From contig JAEOUN010000051.1 of NCBI GenBank assembly GCA_016839245.1, forward strand, positions 12,666-76,665: a DNA stretch of 64,000 bases. The letters run 5' to 3'. The notes beneath the pieces were generated by a model. The model searched no databases. It saw only the letters and a list, made by a program, of their open reading frames with translations, and was not told where the DNA came from. Positions 34,558 through 43,213 of this stretch are shown here, piece after piece. Position 1 is the first letter of the stretch. Every line of letters begins with the position of its first letter. Source of the DNA: Candidatus Thorarchaeota archaeon (GTDB lineage: Archaea; Asgardarchaeota; Thorarchaeia; Thorarchaeales; Thorarchaeaceae). The translations under genes were made by a program, and so were the position numbers.

Positions 34558-34658
34558 CTTAAAAAACTTACCACTTGTCTGTTTTAGACACAAAGTGCAA
34601 CTCACTTTCAACAATTAGTTTATCAACGAAAAGTCACTAAAGTTATTGAGGGATTGCC

Positions 34659-35261
34659 TTGTCAGATACAGAGAATTCTGACTTGGACTTAATAGGAGTA
34701 AGTCCAAGACTCATTGCATTAATCATGGGACTCGTCACGTTCGTCGTTCCCTTTGGAATAATACCCACAAATATTGCCACGAATGAATCTGGTGTGGCAT
34801 TTACAGAACCAATACTATTTGGACTTCTCTGGGTCTATGCACCTTATTTGACAGGCAGTCCATTCCTGACTCTTGATCTCTATTTTACTTGGATGACCAT
34901 TCCTCTCTCTCTATTCAACTTATTTTATTTTATAGAGACCGTTCGATACTATCAGGGCAAGTGCACAAGATATAGAGCTGTTTCGGTTGGTGTTTTGAGT
35001 ATAGTTCTGCCAACAATCTTGTCTATAGCAACGACAGGGATACTAACTCCTTTTGTTATTTTCATGTTTGTTGGTCCCTTACCAATTCAATTCGTCGTTG
35101 GACTTATTATTATGTACCGTATTCCCGGTCCAGAATTGCCATCAGCATTCTCCAATGAAATAGAAGATCTTGACAGAAGTATTCCAGATCGCGCGATGGT
35201 GATTGATAGCCTTTACTCAGATTCTGGTAATGACGAGGACAAGACTGTTGGCAACAAGTAG
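34659..35261 (+). CDS. Four-helix membrane protein, tandem paralogue 1
   Basis: 200 residues. TTG start at 34659 with SD GAGGGA (34648-34653). Seen: about four hydrophobic helices (LIALIMGLVTFVVPFGIIP, an amphipathic loop, LFNLFYFIETVRYYQGKC, VLSIVLPTILSIATTGI, MFVGPLPIQFVVGLIIMY), the conserved closing motif GPLP-x-QF-x2-GLII-x-YR-x-PGPE, and an acidic cytosolic tail. Starts with a LxGVSP motif shared with paralogue 2. Function unknown. First of three related genes in a row. Confidence 0.78.
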   Translation: MSDTENSDLDLIGVSPRLIALIMGLVTFVVPFGIIPTNIATNESGVAFTEPILFGLLWVYAPYLTGSPFLTLDLYFTWMTIPLSLFNLFYFIETVRYYQGKCTRYRAVSVGVLSIVLPTILSIATTGILTPFVIFMFVGPLPIQFVVGLIIMYRIPGPELPSAFSNEIEDLDRSIPDRAMVIDSLYSDSGNDEDKTVGNK

Positions 35262-35327
35262 TACAATTTTCCTCGATACGGTCTATTTATCTGGAAAACC
35301 TTGAGTTGTTTCAAATGAGGAGTTTGA

Positions 35328-35873
35328 TTGAAGACTAATACTTCCAAAGACACCTATTTGGTTGGCGTAAGCCCATGGTTGATGGGAGAGATCCTATTCT
35401 TCTTGATGCTTATACTCCCTCTTGGTCTTTTTCCATCTTTGGAGTATGTTACTTGGTCTTGGCAGCAACTAATTCCTGTGCTTTATGGTCTATTTTGGAC
35501 ATGGGATTTTCAAAAAATTTCGCTCAATACTCACTGGCTAAATGCTGAATTTCTTACATATGTGTTTCCTACCATCGTATTCGATATCATACTTATACTT
35601 GCAGTCATAGGATTTTATGAAGGCATAATTTCGTCAAGAAATACAATCCTGATCGGGATTTCAAGTACACTTGTTCCATTGTCTACATCAATCGTTACGA
35701 ATAGTCTTTTCATGCAAAATGGTGCATATGTTGGTCCACTTCCATTCATGTTTCTCTTTAGTTTAATTTTATTGTATAAAGTTCCTGGACCTGAGCATGT
35801 CATTAGGGAGGCATTAGAAAAATCACATGATGCTACAAATAAGATCTCGAATGACCCAAAGGATGAGGATTAG
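35328..35873 (+). CDS. Four-helix membrane protein, tandem paralogue 2
   Basis: 181 residues. TTG start at 35328, 5 bases after SD GAGGAG (35317-35322); the ATG at 35315 stops after seven codons. Same architecture as its neighbours: LVGVSPWLMGEILFFLMLI, helices around 45-60, 75-100 and 105-125, then VGPLPFMFLFSLILLYKVPGPE and a charged tail. Identity with the neighbours is mostly in this final motif and in VGxSP. Two bases separate its stop from the ATG of paralogue 3. Confidence 0.78.
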   Translation: MKTNTSKDTYLVGVSPWLMGEILFFLMLILPLGLFPSLEYVTWSWQQLIPVLYGLFWTWDFQKISLNTHWLNAEFLTYVFPTIVFDIILILAVIGFYEGIISSRNTILIGISSTLVPLSTSIVTNSLFMQNGAYVGPLPFMFLFSLILLYKVPGPEHVIREALEKSHDATNKISNDPKDED

Positions 35874-35874
35874 C

Positions 35875-36489
35875 ATGTCACAAGAACTTGATTCAGAGAT
35901 GGAACTCTATGGAGCGGGTCCGAATACTTTTGCAATCATCATGATTCTTGTTACACTAGTATTTCCTGTAGGCGGATTGAACCTTATTCATTTAGGTAAT
36001 AGCGGAGCAACTCCTTTCATCTATAGTGTTCTCTGGTTAGTTTTCATTAATGATGGTCTTATGGGTCTATGGTACTTCTTTAGCTCATTTTATTGGATTG
36101 CGGCAATTTGGATTACAATTCCACTCAGTCTATTGAATTTGCTATATATTCGTCAGTTATGGCGTTACTACATGGGATTTTGTACTAGTGATAGTGCAAT
36201 GCTTGTTGGACTATCGTCATTAATAGTTCCACCAGTAGTTTCAGTATATATTACCTATATTGGATTTCCTCTAGGTCTAATAATACCCTTTCCGTTTCAG
36301 TTTATCTGTGGATCCATACTCCTGCATAAATTTCAAGAGCCAGAACTGGTTTCTCCATGGGCTGGTATCTATCTTGATATGTCTTGGTGGTCTTTAGAGA
36401 ATTCTAGTGAATCGGTTCCAAATCCTCAATTGCCATTGTATTCAACTCTCTTGGAGGACCACGAAGCAGATTGGCTTGAAGGATGGTGA
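35875..36489 (+). CDS. Four-helix membrane protein, tandem paralogue 3
   Basis: 204 residues from ATG at 35875, two bases after the stop of paralogue 2; a longer frame starting inside paralogue 2 is rejected. Seen: LYGAGPNTFAIIMILVTLV, two middle helices, LLNLLYIRQLWRYYMGFCTSD (in parts), LVGLSSLIVPPVVSVYIT, and PFPFQFICGSILLHKFQEPE, the degenerate form of the family motif. The C-terminal 40 residues are Trp/Glu-rich (DMSWWSLENSS, DHEADWLEGW), unlike the other two. Function unknown. Confidence 0.78.
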   Translation: MSQELDSEMELYGAGPNTFAIIMILVTLVFPVGGLNLIHLGNSGATPFIYSVLWLVFINDGLMGLWYFFSSFYWIAAIWITIPLSLLNLLYIRQLWRYYMGFCTSDSAMLVGLSSLIVPPVVSVYITYIGFPLGLIIPFPFQFICGSILLHKFQEPELVSPWAGIYLDMSWWSLENSSESVPNPQLPLYSTLLEDHEADWLEGW

Positions 36490-36562
36490 GTCTTGAGAAT
36501 CTCTTTAGCAAAGCACATAAGAATTGAAGAATTATTCCATAGGATATTCCTAGAAGAGAGTA

Positions 36563-38287
36563 ATGACCATGGATATTAGCTTCAATATAGGTGGAGCAGC
36601 TGGGCAAGGTATTGATACAATTGGTGATTTGCTTACTGAAGTCTTTGTTCAAGCTGGTTTCTATACTTTCACCATTAAGGACTTTGAGTCTCGAATTCGA
36701 GGTGGATATAATTTCACTCAAATCAGAGTCAGCGATAGACCTATTCATGCATCGGTAAACCATGTAGATCTTATTGTTGCGCTCACTCGTGATGCTGTTG
36801 TGAATCAACGAGAACGACTTACAGAAGGTGGAGTTATCATCTTTGACGATACAATAGAGTTTGAAGATCTCGAGGCTTGTCATTATCCCGCACCTCTTGA
36901 AAAGACAGCTAAAGAAATCGGTGGAAATGTGCGCATGATGAATGCTGCAGCTCTAGGCGCGATTCTTTCAATCATTAGTTTTCCATTCAATGTTGCTGCG
37001 GACGCTTTGAATAGTATTTTTGGCAGAAAGGGAAAAGCTGTCGTTGATAGTAATTTAGAAGTGGCACATACAATGTACAATCTAACCAAAGAGAAATTCA
37101 CAGGTACCTGTAAGTATGATCTTGAAACTATAGAGAAAGGTCCTTGTAAAGATAAACTGCTATTGACCGGTAGTCGTGCTATAGCTCTTGGAGCGATTGC
37201 ATCGAATCTAAAATGGATCTCAGCTTATCCGATGAGTCCTTCAACATCCGTTTTCATCGATATCATGTCATATGCCAATCAACTCAAGATTGGAGCTTTA
37301 CAAGCTGAGGATGAGATCGCCGCAATCACGATGGCAATTGGCGCATCATATGCTGGGGCCCGTTCAATGGTTACAACATCAGGAGGCGGGTTTGCACTTA
37401 TGGTAGAAGCAGTTGGGCTGGCTGCAATGGCTGAAATTTCCATTGTTATCTATAATGCCCAAAGACCAGGACCAAGCACTGGACTTCCTACACGAACTGA
37501 ACAATCCGATTTATTCTTCATGGCATTTTCTAGTCAAGGTGAGTTTCCAAGAATTATGTTAGCCCCAAAGGACCCAATAGAGTCTTTTAATGTCGTTACT
37601 CGTGCGTTCAATCTTGCTGAAAAATTTCAAGTCCCTGTTATGATACTGAGTGATCAGTATCTTGCTGATTCTGTCATGAATATTTCACGTATTGATATTT
37701 CTGATGTCATAATAAATCGCGGAAAATTAGTTGAAATTGATGAAGATATTGAGTACAAGAGATATCTCTTGACTTCTGATGGAATTTCTCCGAGAGCTTT
37801 TCCAGGTGATGAGGGAAAAGTCATTGTGTCAGCTGGCAACGTACATAGGGAAGACGGACATATTACTGAAGATCCGACTATCAGAAATCTCATGGTTCAA
37901 AAATTCATGAATAAGATTCCTGCTATATTGTCTGATCTTAATCAACCTCAGCTTTTCGGAAAAGAAGATGCTGAACTAACTCTTCTCACTTGGGGTTCAA
38001 CCTGGGGGCCAGCATATGAAGCTATGAATGTGCTTTCTGAGAACGGAGTTTCAATAAATCAATTACACTTCTGTGACATTTACCCACTTCGGACCGAGAA
38101 ATTACATGAGGTATTCAGGAAGGCTAAGAGAGTCATATCAGTTGAACAAAATGTTACTTCTCAGTTTTCATCTTTAGTTCGAATGCAAACAGGGCTTGGG
38201 GTAAGTATGAACATCAACAAGTATGATGGGCGTCCTATGACTGCAAGTTGGATTATTGAGAAATTGAAGGAGAGTGGTATAGTATGA
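36563..38287 (+). CDS. korA: 2-oxoacid:ferredoxin oxidoreductase, fused gamma/alpha subunit
   Basis: 574 residues. With the next gene it oxidatively decarboxylates a 2-oxoacid to acyl-CoA, reducing ferredoxin. Seen: the gamma domain (residues 4-190: GGAAGQGIDTIGDLLTEVF, RIRGGYNFTQIRVSDRP), then the alpha domain (about 200-480: LTGSRAIALGAIASN, YPMSPSTSVFIDIM, QAEDEIAAITMAIGASYAGA, TSGGGFALMVEAVGLAAMAE) and a C-terminal domain. A gamma-alpha fusion is typical of 2-oxoglutarate or general 2-oxoacid enzymes (Kor/Oor). Next to fumarase and SDH, 2-oxoglutarate is the probable substrate (inference). Overlaps korB by 4 bases. Confidence 0.93.
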   Translation: MTMDISFNIGGAAGQGIDTIGDLLTEVFVQAGFYTFTIKDFESRIRGGYNFTQIRVSDRPIHASVNHVDLIVALTRDAVVNQRERLTEGGVIIFDDTIEFEDLEACHYPAPLEKTAKEIGGNVRMMNAAALGAILSIISFPFNVAADALNSIFGRKGKAVVDSNLEVAHTMYNLTKEKFTGTCKYDLETIEKGPCKDKLLLTGSRAIALGAIASNLKWISAYPMSPSTSVFIDIMSYANQLKIGALQAEDEIAAITMAIGASYAGARSMVTTSGGGFALMVEAVGLAAMAEISIVIYNAQRPGPSTGLPTRTEQSDLFFMAFSSQGEFPRIMLAPKDPIESFNVVTRAFNLAEKFQVPVMILSDQYLADSVMNISRIDISDVIINRGKLVEIDEDIEYKRYLLTSDGISPRAFPGDEGKVIVSAGNVHREDGHITEDPTIRNLMVQKFMNKIPAILSDLNQPQLFGKEDAELTLLTWGSTWGPAYEAMNVLSENGVSINQLHFCDIYPLRTEKLHEVFRKAKRVISVEQNVTSQFSSLVRMQTGLGVSMNINKYDGRPMTASWIIEKLKESGIV

Positions 38288-39153
38288 TTACACCTGAGAT
38301 GTTGGAAGGTCCACAAAAAATCACATGGTGTACTGGTTGTGGTAATTTCGGGATTCACGCAGCATTGACTAAGGCTATCATAGAATTGGATGAACCTCTC
38401 CACAATCTAGTGATTGTTTCAGGTATCGGCTGTTCAGGCAAGATTCCTCATTATATTGGAGGAATCAACAGCTTCCATACACTTCATGGAAGACCCATAC
38501 CTGTAGCTACTGGGATCCATCTGGCAAATACAGATTTGAAGGTAATTGTGCATACTGGCGATGGTGATTGTTTAGGAGAAGGACTTGGGCACTTCATCCA
38601 TGCGGCTCGTAGAAATGTGAATCTGGCCGTTTTCATTCACAATAATGGAGTGAATGGATTGACAAAAGGTCAATTCTCTCCAGCTGCACCTCGTGGATAT
38701 GTATCTAATACTTCTCCACCACCTCCAGGAGCTCCCATGGAACCAGTTAATCCTGCTGCACTAGCAATCACACAAGGCGCGACTTTTGTTGCTCGAGGAT
38801 TTTCTGGTGATCAAAAAGGACTTGTCGAGCTTATGGTGCAAGCTATCCGTCATAGAGGTTTTTCAGTGATAGACATTTTGCAGCCCTGCGTCACTTGGAA
38901 TAGACAGTTAACATGGAAATTCTATAATGAACATACTTATTCACTTCAGGAATCTGGTCACGATACGACCAATAAGATTGTAGCTCTTCAGAAGGCAATG
39001 GAAAATGGCGAACGATATCCAATTGGTGTATTCTATGATGTCGATGCACCAAATCTGGCTCTAGGACTTGCACTCCCTGAAAATGAAGTCCTTAAGAATC
39101 ATGTAACTGATCGAGTGTCTATTCAAAAGATTATTGACGATTTGATAATCTAG
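38284..39153 (+). CDS. korB: 2-oxoacid:ferredoxin oxidoreductase, beta (TPP-binding) subunit
   Basis: 289 residues; its ATG overlaps the korA stop (ATGA). Seen: CTGCGNFGIHAAL near residues 16-28 (cysteine pair), VSGIGCSGKIPHYIGG, the TPP motif GDGDCLGEGLGHFIHAARRNVN (in parts, about 97-118) with the Mg-binding GDGD...NN-x-VNGLTKGQFSP, and a QPCVTWN segment (about 199-205). Normal length. The [4Fe-4S] ligands are the Cys residues shown. Completes the KorAB complex. Confidence 0.94.
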   Translation: MITPEMLEGPQKITWCTGCGNFGIHAALTKAIIELDEPLHNLVIVSGIGCSGKIPHYIGGINSFHTLHGRPIPVATGIHLANTDLKVIVHTGDGDCLGEGLGHFIHAARRNVNLAVFIHNNGVNGLTKGQFSPAAPRGYVSNTSPPPPGAPMEPVNPAALAITQGATFVARGFSGDQKGLVELMVQAIRHRGFSVIDILQPCVTWNRQLTWKFYNEHTYSLQESGHDTTNKIVALQKAMENGERYPIGVFYDVDAPNLALGLALPENEVLKNHVTDRVSIQKIIDDLII

Positions 39154-39199
39154 TATAATCTTATTCAGCAAAGTGGCATTGAAGATGATTTGCATGGGT

Positions 39200-40582
39200 A
39201 TGGTTAGAATTGAGAAGGATGCTTTGGGTGAGTTGGAAGTCCCTGCAGATGTATATTGGGGAATTAATACTCAAAGGGCTTTAATGAATTTCAAGATTAG
39301 TGGTCGACGGTTTCCAGACGAATTTATTCTTGCACTTGCACAAGTTAAGAAAGCATGTTTGATTGCTAATGTTGCAGACAAGAAGGTAGACGAGAAACTC
39401 GCAGACGCAATTAATACTGCAATCGACGAGATCCTGATTGAGCGAAAATTTTTGGATCAATTTCCCATTGACATCTTTCAGACAGGTTCAGGAACGCAGA
39501 CAAATATGAATATGAATGAAGTCTTGAGTAACCGAGCAAATGAAATTCTCGGACAACCAAGAGGGACAAAATCACCTGTACATCCTAATGATACAGTCAA
39601 TGCATCCCAATCATCAAATGATGTTATTCCAACAGCTATGCATGTATCAGCTATCAAGATGATGAACCATTCCCTGCTTCCAGCTATTGATACAATGCAT
39701 GATGCATTTGATGAAAAGATTAAGCAATTTCATGGTGTTATAAAAGTAGGAAGAACGCATCTTCAAGATGCAGTTCCAATTCCATTGTCAACTGAGTTTA
39801 GTGTCTATAGGGAGCAAATTGAATCTGTTGTTGATCTGAGTCTTTATCCCGCATTAGAGGGACTACAGATGATACCCCTTGGTGGGACAGCTCTAGGTAC
39901 TGGTTTGAATGCTCCTAAGGATTTTGCCAAACGTGCCGTCGCGGAACTCAGTAGAATAATTGGAATAGATTTCAAAGTCAATCCTGTTCAAGCAGAAGGA
40001 ATCTCTTCACATGGTGCTATTGTGAGAGCAAGTTCAGCTCTTCGATCCATCGCTTTAACATGTATGAAACTTGCCAACGATATACGATGGATGGCAAGTG
40101 GTCCACGCGCTGGGCTTGGAGAATTAATCCTTCCTGAAAATGAGCCAGGATCATCAATAATGCCAGGAAAAATTAATCCTACACAATCTGAGGCATTGAT
40201 TCAAGTATGTCTGCAAGTGATAGGGAACGATGCAACGATTGCATCAGCTGAAGGCTTTGGAAGTATTCTTGATCTAAATGTGACTAAGCCGTTGATGATA
40301 GTGAATCTCCTCGAATCGATTAGAATACTGAGTGCAGGTATCAAATCGTTTACCGAACATTGCTTAAAGGATTTGCAAGTAAATCAGGAACATATCACTC
40401 AACAATTAGATCATAGTCTAATGTTAGTTACTCGACTATCCCCCATCATAGGATATGACAAAGCAGCAGAGCTTGCCAAGAGAGCTCACCTTGAAGGAAA
40501 GACCATACGAGAGGTTCTGAAGGAAGTCAACATCAAGATTGATAATTTGGATGATTTACTCGATCCTCACAAGATGGTATAG
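39200..40582 (+). CDS. fumC: Class II fumarate hydratase
   Basis: 460 residues from ATG at 39200, where family members begin (MVRIEKDALGELEVP). In-frame starts at 39173, 39185 and 39194 are possible; no SD decides. Converts fumarate and malate. Seen: TGSGTQTNMNMNEVLSNRA (about 97-115), HPNDTVNASQSSNDVIPTA (about 128-146), GRTHLQDAVP, and the signature GSSIMPGKINPTQSEA (about 317-332), whose NPTQ favours fumarase over aspartase. Middle gene of a TCA-type block between KorAB and SdhAB. Confidence 0.93.
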   Translation: MVRIEKDALGELEVPADVYWGINTQRALMNFKISGRRFPDEFILALAQVKKACLIANVADKKVDEKLADAINTAIDEILIERKFLDQFPIDIFQTGSGTQTNMNMNEVLSNRANEILGQPRGTKSPVHPNDTVNASQSSNDVIPTAMHVSAIKMMNHSLLPAIDTMHDAFDEKIKQFHGVIKVGRTHLQDAVPIPLSTEFSVYREQIESVVDLSLYPALEGLQMIPLGGTALGTGLNAPKDFAKRAVAELSRIIGIDFKVNPVQAEGISSHGAIVRASSALRSIALTCMKLANDIRWMASGPRAGLGELILPENEPGSSIMPGKINPTQSEALIQVCLQVIGNDATIASAEGFGSILDLNVTKPLMIVNLLESIRILSAGIKSFTEHCLKDLQVNQEHITQQLDHSLMLVTRLSPIIGYDKAAELAKRAHLEGKTIREVLKEVNIKIDNLDDLLDPHKMV

Positions 40583-40633
40583 AGAACAGAATATAACATA
40601 ACGATGCAATGTAATAAAAAGAGGTGACGCAGA

Positions 40634-42316
40634 ATTACTCTATACAAACATGATGTACTCATCATTGGAGCTGGTCTAGCAGGATTGAGAGTAGCTATTC
40701 AGTTGGCACAAGACCATGATGTTGCCATTCTAACAAAAGTACATCCTCTGCGGTCTCATTCTGTTGCCGCTCAGGGTGGCATCAATGCCGCTCTTAGTGA
40801 GCATGATTCGTGTGAACAACATGCCTTTGATACTGTAAAAGGTTCAGACTATCTAGCTGATCAGGATGTTGTAGAGATACTTGCAAAAGAGGCTCCACGA
40901 GCAGTTGTTGAAAATGAGCGTTGGGGGACTGCATTCTCAAGAACTGATGATGGAACGATTGCTCAACGACCATTTGGTGGAGCTATGTTTCCTCGAACGT
41001 GCTATGCTGCAGACAGGACTGGCCACAACCTGCTTCATACCACTTTTGAGCAAGCTCTACGTGCAGGAATTAAATTCTATGATGAATGGTTTGTCACCTC
41101 CCTCGTAAAAATAGAAAATCGTATCTGTGGTTTGACAGCTCTAGACCTTGCTTCTGGTGATGTGTATGGTTTCATAGCAAAAGCTGTTGTCATTGCTACT
41201 GGCGGTTTTGGTCGCGTCTATGGACACTCAACTAATGCTATCATCAATACTGGCGATGGTTGTGCACTTGCCTTTCGAATAGGAGCTTCTCTCAAAGATA
41301 TGGAATTTGTGCAATTTCATCCAACGACCCTCTTTGGTTCAAGCATCTTGATTAGTGAGGGCGCTAGGGGAGAAGGTGGCTATCTCATCAATTCTCGTAG
41401 TCAACGGTTCATGAACAAGTATGCACCCGAGCAGATGGAATTGGCACCTCGTGATATTGTTGCGCGCGCCATTCGAACTGAGATTAATGAGGGCCGTGGA
41501 TTCGAGGATGAATATGTCCATCTTGACTTACGCCATCTTGGAAGAGAGAAAATCATGGAGCGGCTTCCAGGTATCAGAGAAATCTGCATTCATTTTGCCG
41601 GGATTGACCCAATTGATGAACCAATTCCAATAAAACCAGGACAGCATTATTCAATGGGCGGAATTCACTGTGATAAATACGGTGTGACTCCTATTCAGGG
41701 TCTCTTTGCAGTTGGAGAAACCGCTTGCATGAGTGTCCATGGTGCCAATCGACTGGGAGGTAACTCACTCCTTGAAACACTGGTCTTTGGCAGAATAGTT
41801 GGTAAGAAAGTCCATATATTCTTAGCAAAAGCTGAACCACCCAGCGCGGCATGCGTTGATGAAGAAGTATTCAGATTCAGAGAAAAATTGCAGGAATTAA
41901 TGCTTAAGGAGAGTGGAGAAAATTCAGCAGAGCTTCGCGAGGTCTTAGGCAAGACAATGGATAGATTGGTTGGTGTATTTAGGAAAGAGGAAGATCTTCG
42001 AGCTGCCCTGACAATGATTCGCGAATTGAAAGACCGATTTAAGAATGTCTTTGTGGGTCATAGCGATAAACGATTCAACTATGCTCTTGTAAGAATATTA
42101 GAACTTGAGAATATACTTGATTTGGCTGAAGTGATTACAATGGGTGCACTCATGAGGCGAGAGAGTCGAGGTGCTCATTGGCGACTTGATTATCCTCAGA
42201 GAGATGATTCGCATTTTCTAAAACACTCATTATTCACAAAAGAAGATGATTACATTAAGACTGAGTATATCGATGTGAATCTTGGGATGTTTGAAGTGAA
42301 GGAGAGGACATACTAA
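40634..42316 (+). CDS. sdhA: Succinate dehydrogenase / fumarate reductase flavoprotein subunit
   Basis: About 560 residues. Seen: FAD-binding N-terminus LYKHDVLIIGAGLAGLRVAI, the covalent-FAD histidine context RSHSVAAQGGINAAL, FVQFHPTTLF, SEGARGEGGYLIN, GQHYSMGGIHCD and SVHGANRLGGNSLLETLVFG. The frame is blocked by TGA at 40625, and no ATG/GTG/TTG exists before TTG 40687, which would cut off the FAD motif. The only start that keeps the fold and suits SD GAGGTG (40621-40626) is ATT at 40634, 7 bases on; a sequence error is the alternative. Its TAA overlaps the ATG of sdhB. The direction in vivo (succinate oxidation or fumarate reduction) cannot be told. Confidence 0.9.
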   Translation: MTLYKHDVLIIGAGLAGLRVAIQLAQDHDVAILTKVHPLRSHSVAAQGGINAALSEHDSCEQHAFDTVKGSDYLADQDVVEILAKEAPRAVVENERWGTAFSRTDDGTIAQRPFGGAMFPRTCYAADRTGHNLLHTTFEQALRAGIKFYDEWFVTSLVKIENRICGLTALDLASGDVYGFIAKAVVIATGGFGRVYGHSTNAIINTGDGCALAFRIGASLKDMEFVQFHPTTLFGSSILISEGARGEGGYLINSRSQRFMNKYAPEQMELAPRDIVARAIRTEINEGRGFEDEYVHLDLRHLGREKIMERLPGIREICIHFAGIDPIDEPIPIKPGQHYSMGGIHCDKYGVTPIQGLFAVGETACMSVHGANRLGGNSLLETLVFGRIVGKKVHIFLAKAEPPSAACVDEEVFRFREKLQELMLKESGENSAELREVLGKTMDRLVGVFRKEEDLRAALTMIRELKDRFKNVFVGHSDKRFNYALVRILELENILDLAEVITMGALMRRESRGAHWRLDYPQRDDSHFLKHSLFTKEDDYIKTEYIDVNLGMFEVKERTY

Positions 42317-43047
42317 TGAAGTTTCGAGTTGCACGTAGTAGAAATGGTGGCGAAATTACTCACTATGACCTCTATAAGGTTGAGATTAGAAAAGGAATGA
42401 CTGTCCTTGATGCATTATTCCAGATACAAGACAAAATGGATTCATCCCTCTCATTTCGCTATTCTTGCAGAGGTGCAGTGTGTGGCAGTTGCTCGATGTT
42501 AATCAATAAAGAACCACGTCTTGCCTGTCGAACTCAGATTAGTGAAATCAAGTTATATGATATGAACCTCACACTATTTCCAGCCATAACAGATATACCC
42601 CTTGGCTGGAATCCTGATGAAGAAATGCTAATAGAACCACTTCCAAATCTGCCTATTTTGAAGGATCTTGTTGTGGATATGCGCCAATTCTATAGGGCCT
42701 TAAAAACGATGAAGCTCTGGATGGATTCGAAGGATAGTGATGAAGTTCATCTACAGAGTCCCTCTGACCGCAGGAAAATAGAACGTTATGTGAATTGCAT
42801 TTTATGTGCTATCTGTTATGGATCATGTCCTGTCAATGCTAGGCAGAAGGAATATCTCGGACCTGCAGCTCTAGCAAAAGCTTGGCGTTTCGCAGAGGAT
42901 AGCAGGGTCGAGGATTCTGAAAGGTACATACAAGCTGCAAGTGCATTAAATGGCGTTCCACTCTGTGATTTGGTAATGAACTGTGTGAAATCATGTCCAA
43001 AAGGAGTTGCACCTGGTGGTGCTATTAGAAAAATGCGGAATCCGTAG
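42316..43047 (+). CDS. sdhB: Succinate dehydrogenase / fumarate reductase iron-sulfur subunit
   Basis: 243 residues. Passes electrons between SdhA and the quinone or other partner. Seen: [2Fe-2S] ligands SCRGAVCGSC...LAC (about 52-76), [4Fe-4S] motif CILCAICYGSCPV (about 155-167), and the third cluster CDLVMNCVKSCPKGV (about 217-231), so all three clusters are present. No membrane-anchor genes (sdhC/D) follow; the next gene is a prenyl synthase. The anchors are elsewhere, or the enzyme is soluble and uses another donor. Confidence 0.94.
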   Translation: MKFRVARSRNGGEITHYDLYKVEIRKGMTVLDALFQIQDKMDSSLSFRYSCRGAVCGSCSMLINKEPRLACRTQISEIKLYDMNLTLFPAITDIPLGWNPDEEMLIEPLPNLPILKDLVVDMRQFYRALKTMKLWMDSKDSDEVHLQSPSDRRKIERYVNCILCAICYGSCPVNARQKEYLGPAALAKAWRFAEDSRVEDSERYIQAASALNGVPLCDLVMNCVKSCPKGVAPGGAIRKMRNP

Positions 43048-43213
43048 GAAAACAAGTAAAGCGTGATGTTTACTTCTTAAAGCCACATTCAATATCTGTC
43101 TAATCCTTCATTATGTGTTTTGTATTGAATCATCAGGTCTGAAGATTTGACAATGGTCTTCTAAGAATCCAATTTATGAGAGTTTATCCTTATCATGTTT
43201 TACCAGCTCACAG

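Noticed and set aside
40685..40687. TTG as the start of sdhA
   Set aside because: It would remove the LIIGAGLAGL FAD-binding strand, which is intact just upstream in the same frame.
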